Of a stretch of 53,704 nt of DNA, positions 29,875 through 40,057 are shown in pieces. Source of the DNA: Vibrio ordalii ATCC 33509 (GTDB lineage: Bacteria; Pseudomonadota; Gammaproteobacteria; Enterobacterales; Vibrionaceae); contig AEZC01000025.1 in NCBI GenBank assembly GCA_000257205.1, positions 1 through 53,704 of the forward strand, read 5' to 3'. Position numbers and translations under genes: made by a program. Each line of letters begins with the position of its first letter. Within the stretch, counting starts at the first letter, position 1. The notes under the pieces were generated by a model. That model saw only the letters and a list, made by a program, of their open reading frames with translations, did no database searches and was not told the DNA's origin.

Positions 29875-29899
29875 AAAGATCGCTCTAGTAGCGATCTTT
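29875..29899 (+). other. hairpin between argG and argH
   Basis: A 10-bp perfect stem AAAGATCGCT/AGCGATCTTT with a 5-nt loop is followed by ATTATAAAAA, only weakly T-rich. It may be a partial terminator or a processing or stability element inside the arg operon. Confidence 0.65.
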
Positions 29900-29925
29900 A
29901 TTATAAAAATGATTGAGCAATTTGA

Positions 29926-31842
<1,917 letters not shown>

Positions 31843-31982
31843 TACATTGATTACCAAAGCGGTTATTCGCGTTAATTATGCTGTGTAAAAAGATCTCAAA
31901 AAGATCGAATGGTCACGGAACAATTTAAGAAAGGCGCGGTCTATATCTGTACCACTGCTTTTTCTTAGAAGAATCTAAGAAG

Positions 31983-32016
31983 GCCCCAAACCTAATATTG
32001 GTTCTGGGGCTTTTTT
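31983..32016 (+). terminator. terminator of the arg operon
   Basis: Stem GCCCCAAACC/GGTTCTGGGGC with one bulge is followed by TTTTTT. It lies 140 nt after the argH stop, leaving a long 3' UTR. Confidence 0.88.
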
Positions 32017-32036
32017 CTTTTGCGCTCTTTGGCTTT

Positions 32037-32303
32037 TTATTTGTCGCGCCTTTGCCGCTTACGCCAAGGGAGTACCACAAACTTCATCCACAAATGTAAA
32101 AACAGCAAACCGTTAAAGGCAAAGCCAGCCATCAGTAAACTGATTGATTCAATGGTTTTTGGGTTATCTCTACATAGCCACCACCACACAAGCCAGCATC
32201 CAACCGACAGTACAGTGAGCTGATCCATACAAGATTGGCAGCGGCCGATTTTTTTCCAAAACCACGAAGATTGACAGTTATCGCAAGGCATAAAGGCGCT
32301 CAT
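32037..32303 (-). CDS. DUF3624 family small membrane protein
   Basis: The 88-residue product of unknown function has two CxxC pairs near its start (CDNCQSSW and GRCQSCMDQL), like a small zinc ribbon, then two hydrophobic segments (about 31-47 and 55-78) and a basic C-terminus. The pattern matches the DUF3624 family of Vibrio-type bacteria. Start 32303 (MSAFMPCD) or the next Met is possible. It lies convergent to the arg operon. Confidence 0.75.
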   Translation of the reverse strand: MSAFMPCDNCQSSWFWKKIGRCQSCMDQLTVLSVGCWLVWWWLCRDNPKTIESISLLMAGFAFNGLLFLHLWMKFVVLPWRKRQRRDK

Positions 32304-32374
32304 TCAAGAGAAAATAACGGCAGTATAACGTGCGCGAAGGTGTGAGTCTAAGGAGCGGCTGAAACTAAAGCGTA

Positions 32375-32402
32375 TAAAAAATGGCCGCGCAAGGGCGGCC
32401 GT
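32375..32402 (-). terminator. terminator of the flavin disulfide oxidoreductase gene
   Basis: On the minus strand ACGGCCGC/GCGGCCAT forms a GC-rich stem with a 6-nt loop, followed by TTTTTTATA. Confidence 0.88.
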
Positions 32403-32420
32403 ATGAATGGATATTTAAGG

Positions 32421-33890
32421 TTAACAGCCCGGACCGCAGTCCATGCAATGCTTGATCATCTCAGGGCCCAAATGAAGTTTCGCGTTTAGGTCACGCAGCG
32501 CGGTGCGCACGCCTTCTTCAATTACGGGGTGATAAAAAGGCATATCCAACATCTGTGAAATCGTCATCTGATTTTGATGTGCCCACGCCAGTAAATGAGC
32601 CAAGTGCTCCGCATTCGGTCCCATCATTTCAGCGCCTAAAAATCGCCCTGTTCCTTGCTCGCCATACACATGCAATAACCCTTTATTGCGCAGCATGACG
32701 CGTGAACGGCCTTGATTTTCAAACGACACAGTACCGATAGCAAAACAGCCACAATTTCCCAAACGAGTGGTTAGCTGTTTGTAGGATTCACCGACCATCG
32801 TAATTTGCGGGTCTGAAAAAACCGCTGAGATAGAGGAACGACGAAGCCCGGCGCGAATATCTGGGTAGCGGCCAGCGTTATCCCCTGCAATACGACCTTG
32901 ATCGGCGGCTTCATGAAGCAGTGGCAGTTGATTACTGGCATCACCAGCAATGAAAATACTGTCTACAGAGGTTTGCAGCGTATAGTGATCGGCCGTTGGT
33001 ACGCCGCGCGCATCAAGGGCTACATCGGTATTTTCAATCGCCAATTTATCGATGTTCGGGCGTCGACCGGTTGCCACCAACACATAGTCAACGATAAATA
33101 TCTCAAGCTGACCTTCACGGTTGATGAATTGGATTTCAACTTTGTCGTTTTGGCCTGTTGGAGAAGCAATGCGTTTCATGCTTTCCACTTTAACGTCAGC
33201 GTCTAAATAGAATTCTTCTTTAAACGTTTTATCGGCGTAAGCCATCACATCAGGGTCGGTTAATGGGCCAACTTGTCCACCAATGCCGAACAGCTTCACT
33301 TTTACTCCTAAGCGATGTAAGGCTTGACCTAGTTCTAAGCCAATCACTCCCGGGCCAAATACGGCAACAGATTCCGGTAAGTCGTCCCACTCAAATAGGT
33401 CATCATTAATGATTAAGCGATCGCCAAGTTCATTCCATATGGCTGGGTAGGCTGGGCGAGAACCGGTAGCAATCACAATCCGCTTGGCGTTGATTTGGGT
33501 ATGGTTGTCAACTTGCAGGGTGTGATTGTCGATAAATTGGGCGTAGCCTGAAATTTTATCTTCAGCGGGTATCTCCTCAACGCCTTCAAGCACAAATCCG
33601 ACAAAGCGGTCACGTTCACGTTTTACCCGCGCCATTACTTCACGCCCATTAATGACAATGTCACCCTGAGGATGAACACCAAAAGCGGGAGCTTTGTGGA
33701 TGTGATGGACACTCTCTGCTGCGGCAATCAGTAATTTGGATGGCATGCATCCGACGCGAGCACATGTGGTTCCGTACGGGCCACCTTCGATCATGACGAC
33801 GCTGGTCGTATGTGCTTTTGCGGCACGATAAGCGCCGAGTCCTGCGGTTCCACCACCAATAATGGCTACATCAACGTTTAACTGTTTCAT
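32421..33890 (-). CDS. dihydrolipoamide-dehydrogenase-like pyridine nucleotide-disulfide oxidoreductase
   Basis: The 489-residue flavoprotein has FAD-binding AIIGGGTAGLGAYRA at residues 9-23, redox Cys43 and Cys48 (CARVGC), an NAD(P)-binding AVFGPGVIGLELG motif, and the catalytic HPVIEE pair near the C-terminus. It is a class-I disulfide oxidoreductase but is not in a 2-oxoacid dehydrogenase operon, so its substrate is unknown. Its C-terminus carries three more Cys (482, 485, 489; HCMDCGPGC). The start may be ATG 33890 or 33893. It lies directly downstream of the Prx-Grx gene and near OxyR, suggesting a role in thiol or peroxide stress. Confidence 0.85.
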   Translation of the reverse strand: MKQLNVDVAIIGGGTAGLGAYRAAKAHTTSVVMIEGGPYGTTCARVGCMPSKLLIAAAESVHHIHKAPAFGVHPQGDIVINGREVMARVKRERDRFVGFVLEGVEEIPAEDKISGYAQFIDNHTLQVDNHTQINAKRIVIATGSRPAYPAIWNELGDRLIINDDLFEWDDLPESVAVFGPGVIGLELGQALHRLGVKVKLFGIGGQVGPLTDPDVMAYADKTFKEEFYLDADVKVESMKRIASPTGQNDKVEIQFINREGQLEIFIVDYVLVATGRRPNIDKLAIENTDVALDARGVPTADHYTLQTSVDSIFIAGDASNQLPLLHEAADQGRIAGDNAGRYPDIRAGLRRSSISAVFSDPQITMVGESYKQLTTRLGNCGCFAIGTVSFENQGRSRVMLRNKGLLHVYGEQGTGRFLGAEMMGPNAEHLAHLLAWAHQNQMTISQMLDMPFYHPVIEEGVRTALRDLNAKLHLGPEMIKHCMDCGPGC

Positions 33891-33970
33891 CATCGCTTTC
33901 TCTAAATTTGGAATGTAGGTAACCAATGGCAACCTTCAATAACGCTGCCATTGAGTCTAAATGAGGAGGA

Positions 33971-33996
33971 TGCCCTAGGAAGATTTCCCTAGGGCA
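33971..33996 (-). terminator. hairpin between the Prx-Grx and oxidoreductase genes
   Basis: A 9-bp stem TGCCCTAGG/CCTAGGGCA with an 8-nt loop lies 8 nt after the Prx-Grx stop. There is no T-tract, so it may attenuate rather than end transcription into the oxidoreductase gene. Confidence 0.5.
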
Positions 33997-34003
33997 GGCG
34001 TGA

Positions 34004-34732
34004 TTAGCCTAGGTAAGCTTCCAGTTCTTCGCTGCCACCAATGTGTTTACCGCCGATGAATACTTGCGGAACAGTGGTGCGACCTGTGATTGCACGCAGG
34101 CTGACGGTAGTTGCATCTTTACCTAGTACCACTTCTTCATATTGAAGGCCGTGATCAATCAAGTGCTGTTTGGCTTTAGTGCAGAATGGGCAACCTGGTT
34201 TAGTAAATACGGTCACCGATTCTTGTGTTTTATAAGTCGGAGCAATGTATTTCAACATGGTATCAGCATCTGATACTTTGAACGGGTCACCTGGTTCATC
34301 GGCTTCGATAAACATTTTTTCGATGATGCCGTCTTTGACTAGCATGCTGTAACGCCATGAACGCTTACCAAAACCGATTTGGCTTTTATCAACTAGCATA
34401 CCCATACCGTCAGTAAATTCGCCATTACCATCAGGAATGAAAGTAATATTTTCTGCTTCTTGGTCTGCTTTCCAAGAATTCATTACAAAGGTATCGTTCA
34501 CTGAAACACATAGGATGTCATCAACGCCATGCTCTTTAAAGACAGGGAACAGTTCGTTGTAACGTGGCAAGTGGCTTGATGAGCAGGTTGGGGTGAAAGC
34601 ACCTGGCAAGCTAAATACGATGACAGTTTTACCTTTGAATAATTGATCTGTTGTGATGTTAACCCATGCATCACCTTGGCGAGTAGGGAAAGTGACTTGT
34701 GGTACCGCTTGGCCTTCTTTAGATACTAACAT
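34004..34732 (-). CDS. hybrid peroxiredoxin-glutaredoxin (Prx5-Grx)
   Basis: This 242-residue fusion reduces hydrogen and organic peroxides using glutathione. The peroxiredoxin half (about 1-165) has the peroxidatic Cys50 in [12 protein letters not shown]. The glutaredoxin half (about 172-242) has the active-site C181-PF-C184. The fusion lets one polypeptide couple peroxide reduction to glutathione, as shown for the Haemophilus homologue. An AAGGAAAA ribosome binding site precedes ATG 34732. It is divergent from oxyR and shares a control region holding an OxyR operator. Confidence 0.96.
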   Translation of the reverse strand: MLVSKEGQAVPQVTFPTRQGDAWVNITTDQLFKGKTVIVFSLPGAFTPTCSSSHLPRYNELFPVFKEHGVDDILCVSVNDTFVMNSWKADQEAENITFIPDGNGEFTDGMGMLVDKSQIGFGKRSWRYSMLVKDGIIEKMFIEADEPGDPFKVSDADTMLKYIAPTYKTQESVTVFTKPGCPFCTKAKQHLIDHGLQYEEVVLGKDATTVSLRAITGRTTVPQVFIGGKHIGGSEELEAYLG

Positions 34733-34831
34733 TCTATTTTCCTTGTGATTTTTCTAAGTTTCATTATTCGTTAAAGAGCCGTTGCTCTCATTTGTTGGAG
34801 CCATTATGGAAGAAAACCTTTGATAGCTCCA

Positions 34832-34868
34832 ATCGTTTGATGCTATGGTTTTGATAGGTAAGCTCTAT
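34832..34868. promoter_or_regulatory. OxyR operator between the Prx-Grx gene and oxyR
   Basis: Four tetranucleotides, ATCG-N7-CTAT-N7-ATAG-N7-CTAT, match the OxyR consensus ATAG-N7-CTAT-N7-ATAG-N7-CTAT at 15 of 16 specified positions. The site ends 11 nt before the oxyR start codon and about 100 nt upstream of the Prx-Grx start. That is well placed for peroxide-induced activation of the latter and autorepression of oxyR. Confidence 0.88.
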
Positions 34869-34879
34869 TGAGGTTAAAG

Positions 34880-35770
34880 ATGAACATTCGTGATTTTGAG
34901 TACTTAGTATCATTAGCTGAACATAAACATTTTCGTAAAGCAGCAGAAGCTTGTTTTGTGAGCCAGCCAACGCTCAGTGGCCAGATCCGCAAACTTGAGG
35001 ATGAACTGGGAACGGTATTATTAGAACGCAGTAGCCGCCGAGTGTTGTTCACCGATTCTGGCTTGCAATTGGTCGATCAGGCCAAACGTATTTTAAGTGA
35101 AGTCAAAACCTTCAAAGATATGGCCAGCGGTCAGGGCGGCTCGATGAGTGGTCCTATCCATATTGGATTCATTCCAACCTTAGGCCCCTACCTTTTGCCA
35201 CGTATTGTGCCCTTTTTAAAAGAGCAATTTCCTGAGCTGGAGCTCTATTTACATGAAGCTCAAACCCAGCAATTGGTGCGTCAGCTTGAGGATGGGAAAC
35301 TTGACTGCTTGGTTCTAGCCTCTGTTGTTGAAACGGCTCATTTCAAAGAGATTGATCTGTATGACGAAGCTTTGAGTATTGCAGTGCCAAGCGCACATGA
35401 GTGGGCCAATAGAAATGAAGTAGAGATGCTTGAGCTAAGAGGACGTACTGTACTGGCATTAGGCGATGGCCATTGTTTGCGCGATCAAGCCCTGGGCTTC
35501 TGTTTTGCGGCAGGCGCAAAAGATGACGAGCGTTTTAAAGCGACCAGTTTAGAGACGCTGCGTAATATGGTTGCGGCGGGTGGGGGAATTACCCTGTTAC
35601 CTGAGCTCTCTTTACCAGATGTTAAAGAGAAAGATGGCGTTTGTTACCTTAAAGCGGTCAACCCACAACCTTCACGCCGCTTAGTATTAGCTTATCGGCC
35701 GGGATCGCCGCTGAGACAGCGTTTTGAGCAGTTGGCTCAGTCAATCAAAACTAAGCTAAATGATAAATAA
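34880..35770 (+). CDS. oxyR: hydrogen-peroxide-sensing regulator OxyR
   Basis: OxyR is the LysR-family activator of peroxide defence. The 296-residue product has an N-terminal HTH (about 1-60, FRKAAEACFVSQPTLSGQIRKLE). Its redox cysteines, Cys199 and Cys208 (GHCLRDQALGFCF), fall exactly at the E. coli positions that form the regulatory disulfide. Start ATG 34880 has AGG seven bases upstream; a TTG 12 nt earlier is open but overlaps the operator. It is divergent from the Prx-Grx gene. Confidence 0.98.
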   Translation: MNIRDFEYLVSLAEHKHFRKAAEACFVSQPTLSGQIRKLEDELGTVLLERSSRRVLFTDSGLQLVDQAKRILSEVKTFKDMASGQGGSMSGPIHIGFIPTLGPYLLPRIVPFLKEQFPELELYLHEAQTQQLVRQLEDGKLDCLVLASVVETAHFKEIDLYDEALSIAVPSAHEWANRNEVEMLELRGRTVLALGDGHCLRDQALGFCFAAGAKDDERFKATSLETLRNMVAAGGGITLLPELSLPDVKEKDGVCYLKAVNPQPSRRLVLAYRPGSPLRQRFEQLAQSIKTKLNDK

Positions 35771-35798
35771 AAAAAGAGGCTAAATTTAGCCTCTTTTT
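35771..35798. terminator. bidirectional terminator between oxyR and mrcA
   Basis: A perfect 28-bp palindrome AAAAAGAGGCTAAA/TTTAGCCTCTTTTT directly follows the oxyR stop, with A and T flanks. It serves the convergent oxyR and mrcA. Confidence 0.92.
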
Positions 35799-35806
35799 AT
35801 TGAGCT

Positions 35807-38305
35807 TTAGAACAGCTCTTCACCTGTAGGTGAAGAGTAGATGTTGTCAGAGACACTCTCTGCGACGTACTCGGTTGGCTCTGTACCTTGAATGAAGTAT
35901 TCAAACATCGAACTTGAGTCAAACTTAGTGGTTAATAAGCCAGTATCGATATCGATTCTAACCCGCACAATATTCGCTGGAATGGGTTTGTCTTGCGCTG
36001 GCACATCGACCAGTACTTGACGCATAAAATCAATCCAAGCGGGTTGCGCCGTTTTCGCGCCAGCTTCCGCACCGGATACACCGTCGTCATCTACGTTGCT
36101 GTTTTCAGTGGTCTTACCTAAGTTACGGTTATGATCATCAAACCCGACCCAAGCAATAGCGACCATGCCCGGTGCATAACCGTTGTACCACGCATCTTTG
36201 GAATCATTGGTCGTTCCTGTTTTACCACCAATATCACGACGCCCCAGCTTTTGTGCACGCCAGCCTGTACCATTCCAACCCGTTCCTTCACGCCAATTTC
36301 CGCCACCCCAAATATTGCTGTACATCATCTCTCGGACAAGAAATGCGTTTTGTTCCGAAATTACTTGTGGAGCATAGTGCGATGCAACATCTTGCTCATC
36401 GAACTCATTTGTGTCTGGGGTGCATTGCTGTTGGCAAACGACTTTTGGTGTGGCTTGATACTCAAGTTTGCCAAAGGGATCTTCAACTTTGCTGATGTAA
36501 TAGGGTTCAACATAATAGCCGCCGTTGGCAAACACAGAATAACCTTGCGCCATCTTAACCGGCGTTAAGCTTCCTGCACCTAAGGCAATGGTTTCTGAAC
36601 GTGGCACTTGGTCAATATTAAAACCAAATCGAGTGAGATACTCACGTGTTTCATCCAGACCAACAGCGCGTAGCACTCTCACCGCCATCACGTTTTTAGA
36701 CTGAGCCAAGCCAATGCGCAGACGCGTAGGGCCAATATAAGTCGGTGGTGAGTTTTTAGGACGCCATGCAGTGCCTTGGCTTTGGTCCCATTGGTTAATC
36801 GGCGCATCATTAATCAGCGTCGCTAAGGTCATGCCTTGATCGATGGCGGCTGAGTAGATAAAGGGCTTAATACTTGAGCCCACTTGTCGCACCGATTGTG
36901 TTGCACGGTTAAACTTGTTGTGTACAAAGTTAAAGCCGCCAACCAGCGCCAATACTGCACCGTTGTCTGGGTTCATGGTGACAAAGGCAGTGTTGGCATT
37001 GGGGACTTGGCTTAAGAACCACAGTGGTACTTCGTCAGTGGTATTGCCATCGTTATGCTCAGCGCGCTTACGAACCCAAATTTGTTCACCAGCCGCTAAT
37101 ATCTCAGTCGCTTTATTCGGTACTGGGCCTTGTCGAGAATCGGTTAAGAAACGGCGAGCCCAGCTCATACCCTGCCAATCAATAGTTTGGGTCCCTTTAT
37201 TTTTCACCCAAACCGTCGCCGATTGGTTGTTTACGTTAGTAACGACGGCTGGCAATAAATCTCCATAAGTCGGCTCATTATTTAAGTGCTCGGCCAGTTG
37301 CTGTTCATTGAATGGTGTTTGACCTTCTTTCCAAACCACTTTTTCTGCGCCGCGATAGCCATGACGCTCATCATAGGCGAGTAGGTTATTGATTGCAGCT
37401 TTACTTGCGGCTTGCTGCTGTTTGGAATCTACCGTTGTGGTGACAATCATTCCAGAGGTATAAGCGGCTTCTTCACCATAGCGTTCCACCATCCATGCAC
37501 GGGCGATTTCTGCTACATAAGGCGCACTGAGTTCAATTTCAGCGCCGTGATATTTAGACATCAGCGGTTCAGAGCGAGCTTGCGTATATTGCGCTGGGGT
37601 AATGTATTTCTCATCGAGCATTCTCTGTAGTACCACGTTACGGCGGCTAGTGGCGCGCTCTAGAGAATAGATAGGGTTCATGGTCGAAGGCGCTTTTGGT
37701 AGGCCAGCTATCAGTGCGATCTCGCTCAGCGTTAAGTCCTGTACTTCTTTACCAAAGTAGACTTGAGCTGCGGCTCCAATCCCATAAGAGCGATAACCGA
37801 GATAAATTTTATTGAGGTAAAGCTCTAGGATTTCTTTTTTCGTCAGCAATTGTTCGATATGGATAGCGATAAAAATCTCTTTGATTTTTCGCATGATTTT
37901 CTTCTCATTAGAGAGATAGAAGTTACGAGCAAGCTGCTGAGTAATGGTACTTGCACCTTGTTTAGCGCTACCAGAGGCGATAACCGCAACCGCCGCTCGC
38001 GTGATACCAATCGGGTCAAAGCCATAATGCTCGTAAAAGCGGCTATCTTCGGTGGCGATAATTGCTTCGATAAGTTCAGACGGGATCTCTTCAATGCGCA
38101 GCGGAACTCGGCGCTTTTCTCCAAATTGGGCGATGAGCTTGCCATCTTGACTGTAGACCTGCATCGGTGTCTGCAATTGTACATCACGTAAAGTCGCTAC
38201 ATCGGGGAGGTCTGGCTTCACGTAAAAATAGAAGCCAAATACCGTCGTGACTCCAAGAATAATGCAAATCAATGAAAGTAATAACAATCGCTTTATGAAC
38301 TTCAC
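35807..38305 (-). CDS. mrcA: penicillin-binding protein 1A
   Basis: PBP1A is a bifunctional peptidoglycan synthase anchored in the inner membrane. The 832-residue product has one N-terminal span (about 6-28) and a GT51 glycosyltransferase domain (about 50-230) with catalytic EDSRFYEH and GASTITQQLARN. An OB-like insert follows, then a transpeptidase domain (about 430-760) with the active-site Ser in GSSIKPF, the SKN triad in AQSKNVMA and KTGTT. It is divergent from pilM as in E. coli (mrcA-hofM). Confidence 0.98.
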   Translation of the reverse strand: MKFIKRLLLLSLICIILGVTTVFGFYFYVKPDLPDVATLRDVQLQTPMQVYSQDGKLIAQFGEKRRVPLRIEEIPSELIEAIIATEDSRFYEHYGFDPIGITRAAVAVIASGSAKQGASTITQQLARNFYLSNEKKIMRKIKEIFIAIHIEQLLTKKEILELYLNKIYLGYRSYGIGAAAQVYFGKEVQDLTLSEIALIAGLPKAPSTMNPIYSLERATSRRNVVLQRMLDEKYITPAQYTQARSEPLMSKYHGAEIELSAPYVAEIARAWMVERYGEEAAYTSGMIVTTTVDSKQQQAASKAAINNLLAYDERHGYRGAEKVVWKEGQTPFNEQQLAEHLNNEPTYGDLLPAVVTNVNNQSATVWVKNKGTQTIDWQGMSWARRFLTDSRQGPVPNKATEILAAGEQIWVRKRAEHNDGNTTDEVPLWFLSQVPNANTAFVTMNPDNGAVLALVGGFNFVHNKFNRATQSVRQVGSSIKPFIYSAAIDQGMTLATLINDAPINQWDQSQGTAWRPKNSPPTYIGPTRLRIGLAQSKNVMAVRVLRAVGLDETREYLTRFGFNIDQVPRSETIALGAGSLTPVKMAQGYSVFANGGYYVEPYYISKVEDPFGKLEYQATPKVVCQQQCTPDTNEFDEQDVASHYAPQVISEQNAFLVREMMYSNIWGGGNWREGTGWNGTGWRAQKLGRRDIGGKTGTTNDSKDAWYNGYAPGMVAIAWVGFDDHNRNLGKTTENSNVDDDGVSGAEAGAKTAQPAWIDFMRQVLVDVPAQDKPIPANIVRVRIDIDTGLLTTKFDSSSMFEYFIQGTEPTEYVAESVSDNIYSSPTGEELF

Positions 38306-38367
38306 CGGATAATCCCTGTTTAGTTAAGGCTGCCCTTATGCAAACCCTTGTAATCTAGGCTAAAAAT

Positions 38368-38452
38368 TTAGCTCTAAAAATAAATTGTGGCTTATTTAAC
38401 CTCAAAATAAGCAAATCGAGCTAAGCCTAAGCAGCGTTACTGGAGCTAAGCC
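38368..38452 (+). promoter_or_regulatory. pilM leader with nested inverted and direct repeats
   Basis: GCTTATTT/AAATAAGC (38390-38412) forms an 8-bp hairpin inside an outer pair TTAGCTC (38368-38374) with GAGCTAA (38418-38424). GAGCTAAGCC occurs twice, at 38418-38427 and 38443-38452. The second copy overlaps the GGAG ribosome binding site of pilM, so TTAGCTC could pair with either copy. Function is inferred. Confidence 0.5.
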
Positions 38453-38454
38453 GT

Positions 38455-39465
38455 ATGGGTAAATCATTGGTTACGGGTATAGATATTGGCCACTATAGTA
38501 TTAAAGCGGTGGTATTAAAGCCAGCAGGTGATTCATATACACTGATTGGCTGTAAAGAACTACTTATTACAGAGGATATATTCTCTGATAACCACACGCT
38601 GGATTATCAGAAAATTGTAAAGAAACTCAAAGAACTAAGAAAGGGTTTACCACTATTTAGTCACAAAGTCGCCATATCGGTACCGGACAATGCGGTAATA
38701 AGTAAGGTATTACAGATAGATAGTGACCTGCAGGCGCGTGAAAAAGAGTTTGCTATTTATCAGGCATTTTCTCATCAGTCACCGTTCCCGATGGAAGAGC
38801 TGAGTCTCGATTTCGTCAAAGTGATGGAAAAAAGCGTAAGTCGCAGTAGCACCGTAAGTTATCAAGTTTACGCCACTCGCAAAGATGTCGTGGAAAGCCG
38901 TGCGTTAGCGGCTCAAAAAGCGGGCTTTTTACCGATCGCAGTTGATGTGCAAATACACAGTTTGTTAAACATTTGGCAGTTGGCGAGCAGGGCACAGCAT
39001 CGCAGCGATTGGATGCTCATGGATGTGGGCCATACCCAAACGGCGCTCTGTATTGATTTTACTGATAAAGCCCCTTTTCATAAAGAAATCCCTCTCGGTT
39101 GTCAGTGGTTGTCCCAAGACAGCGCGATGTCGGGCACCAATGCCGAATTAGCCGATAAAAACGAGCGCTTTGTGCATGAGTTGATCGAGCGACTTCAACG
39201 TCAGTTGCAGCTTTTTACCTCCGTAAATGGCGCGGGCAGTTTAGCAGGCATTTGGCTCTCAGGTGGTGGCGCAGATACTCCGATGTTGGCGCAAGAGATC
39301 TCGCGGCGTCTCAAGCTTGAGTGCGAGATTATCGATCCTTTCCTTCTGTTTAACAATAAGTTAGCGAAACGCCAGCAGGGTGAGCTGTCTGGGCAGAGTT
39401 TTAGCACCGCAGCGGGTCTTGCACTGCGTGGTATCGAGTGGTTGGAGTCTTCTCATGTTGCATAG
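38455..39465 (+). CDS. pilM: type IV pilus assembly protein PilM
   Basis: PilM is a cytoplasmic actin-like ATPase that binds the N-terminus of PilN beneath the inner membrane. The 336-residue product begins with the actin-like phosphate loop TGIDIGHYSIKAVVL (about 8-22) and has the second nucleotide motif LMDVGHTQTAL and the adenosine motif IWLSGGGA. GGAG precedes ATG 38455. It is the first gene of pilMNOPQ and overlaps pilN by 11 nt. The adjacent genes match the PilA/ChiRP competence pilus locus rather than MSHA. Confidence 0.95.
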   Translation: MGKSLVTGIDIGHYSIKAVVLKPAGDSYTLIGCKELLITEDIFSDNHTLDYQKIVKKLKELRKGLPLFSHKVAISVPDNAVISKVLQIDSDLQAREKEFAIYQAFSHQSPFPMEELSLDFVKVMEKSVSRSSTVSYQVYATRKDVVESRALAAQKAGFLPIAVDVQIHSLLNIWQLASRAQHRSDWMLMDVGHTQTALCIDFTDKAPFHKEIPLGCQWLSQDSAMSGTNAELADKNERFVHELIERLQRQLQLFTSVNGAGSLAGIWLSGGGADTPMLAQEISRRLKLECEIIDPFLLFNNKLAKRQQGELSGQSFSTAAGLALRGIEWLESSHVA

Positions 39466-40057
39466 CATTAACTTACTGCCTTGGCGAGAGGAACAAAGAG
39501 CGGCGCATAAGCGTCGTTTTATGGGCTTGGTCGTCTTAGGTGTGATGAGCGCTGTTGGTATTCAATGGGGTATCGGTTTGTATTTCTCTGGGCAAGCACA
39601 GCAGTAAGAGTCTCGTCTGGCTTATTTGAATCAATACATTCAGCGGCTTGATAAACAGATCAATGCATTAAAAATAACGGAACAAGAACACAAGGCACTA
39701 TTAACTCGCTTGTCGGTCGTCGAGTCATTGCAAAGCCAACGCAATAAAACCACCGAGTTGATGAACCTGATGCCACAGCTTATGCCTGAAGGAGTCTACG
39801 TCGATAAGATCAAAATGAATGGTGAAGAAATTGAAATCACCGGCATCAGTGACAGCACTGCGCGTCTTGCGACCATGCTCGATAATTTTGAAAAATCAGC
39901 CTTACTTTCCGATGTCAACATGCACTCTATCGTGCATGGTAATAAGCGATTTGGTAAGGATTTTCAGACGTTTAAAGTGTCATTTATGTTTCATTCCCCG
40001 ACACCACAGGGCGCTGCGCTAACCAAGATTCGGCCTACAGGAGCTGTTCATGACTAG
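39455..40057 (+). pseudogene. pilN: pilN interrupted by an in-frame stop codon
   Basis: PilN is the bitopic protein linking cytoplasmic PilM to periplasmic PilO. The frame from ATG 39455 (MLHSINLLPWREE, the PilM-binding motif) runs through one membrane span and then meets TAA at 39605-39607, codon 51. The same frame then continues open for 149 codons with an intact PilN periplasmic domain, starting SRLAYLNQYIQRLDKQI and containing MPEGVYVDKIKMNGEEIEITGISD further on. So one substitution, for instance CAA to TAA, explains it. The truncated product keeps the span but loses the periplasmic domain. A TTG at 39626 could restart but would yield an untethered domain. A sequencing error or natural mutation cannot be separated here. 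Confidence 0.9.

Noticed and set aside
36131..36568. 145-codon ORF antisense to mrcA
   Set aside because: mrcA codes across the whole region with intact PBP motifs; the reverse frame has a composition typical of a shadow ORF.
39626..40057. Separate gene starting at TTG 39626
   Set aside because: It is in the same frame as pilN and continues its sequence after a single TAA, so it is the distal part of the broken pilN rather than an independent gene.
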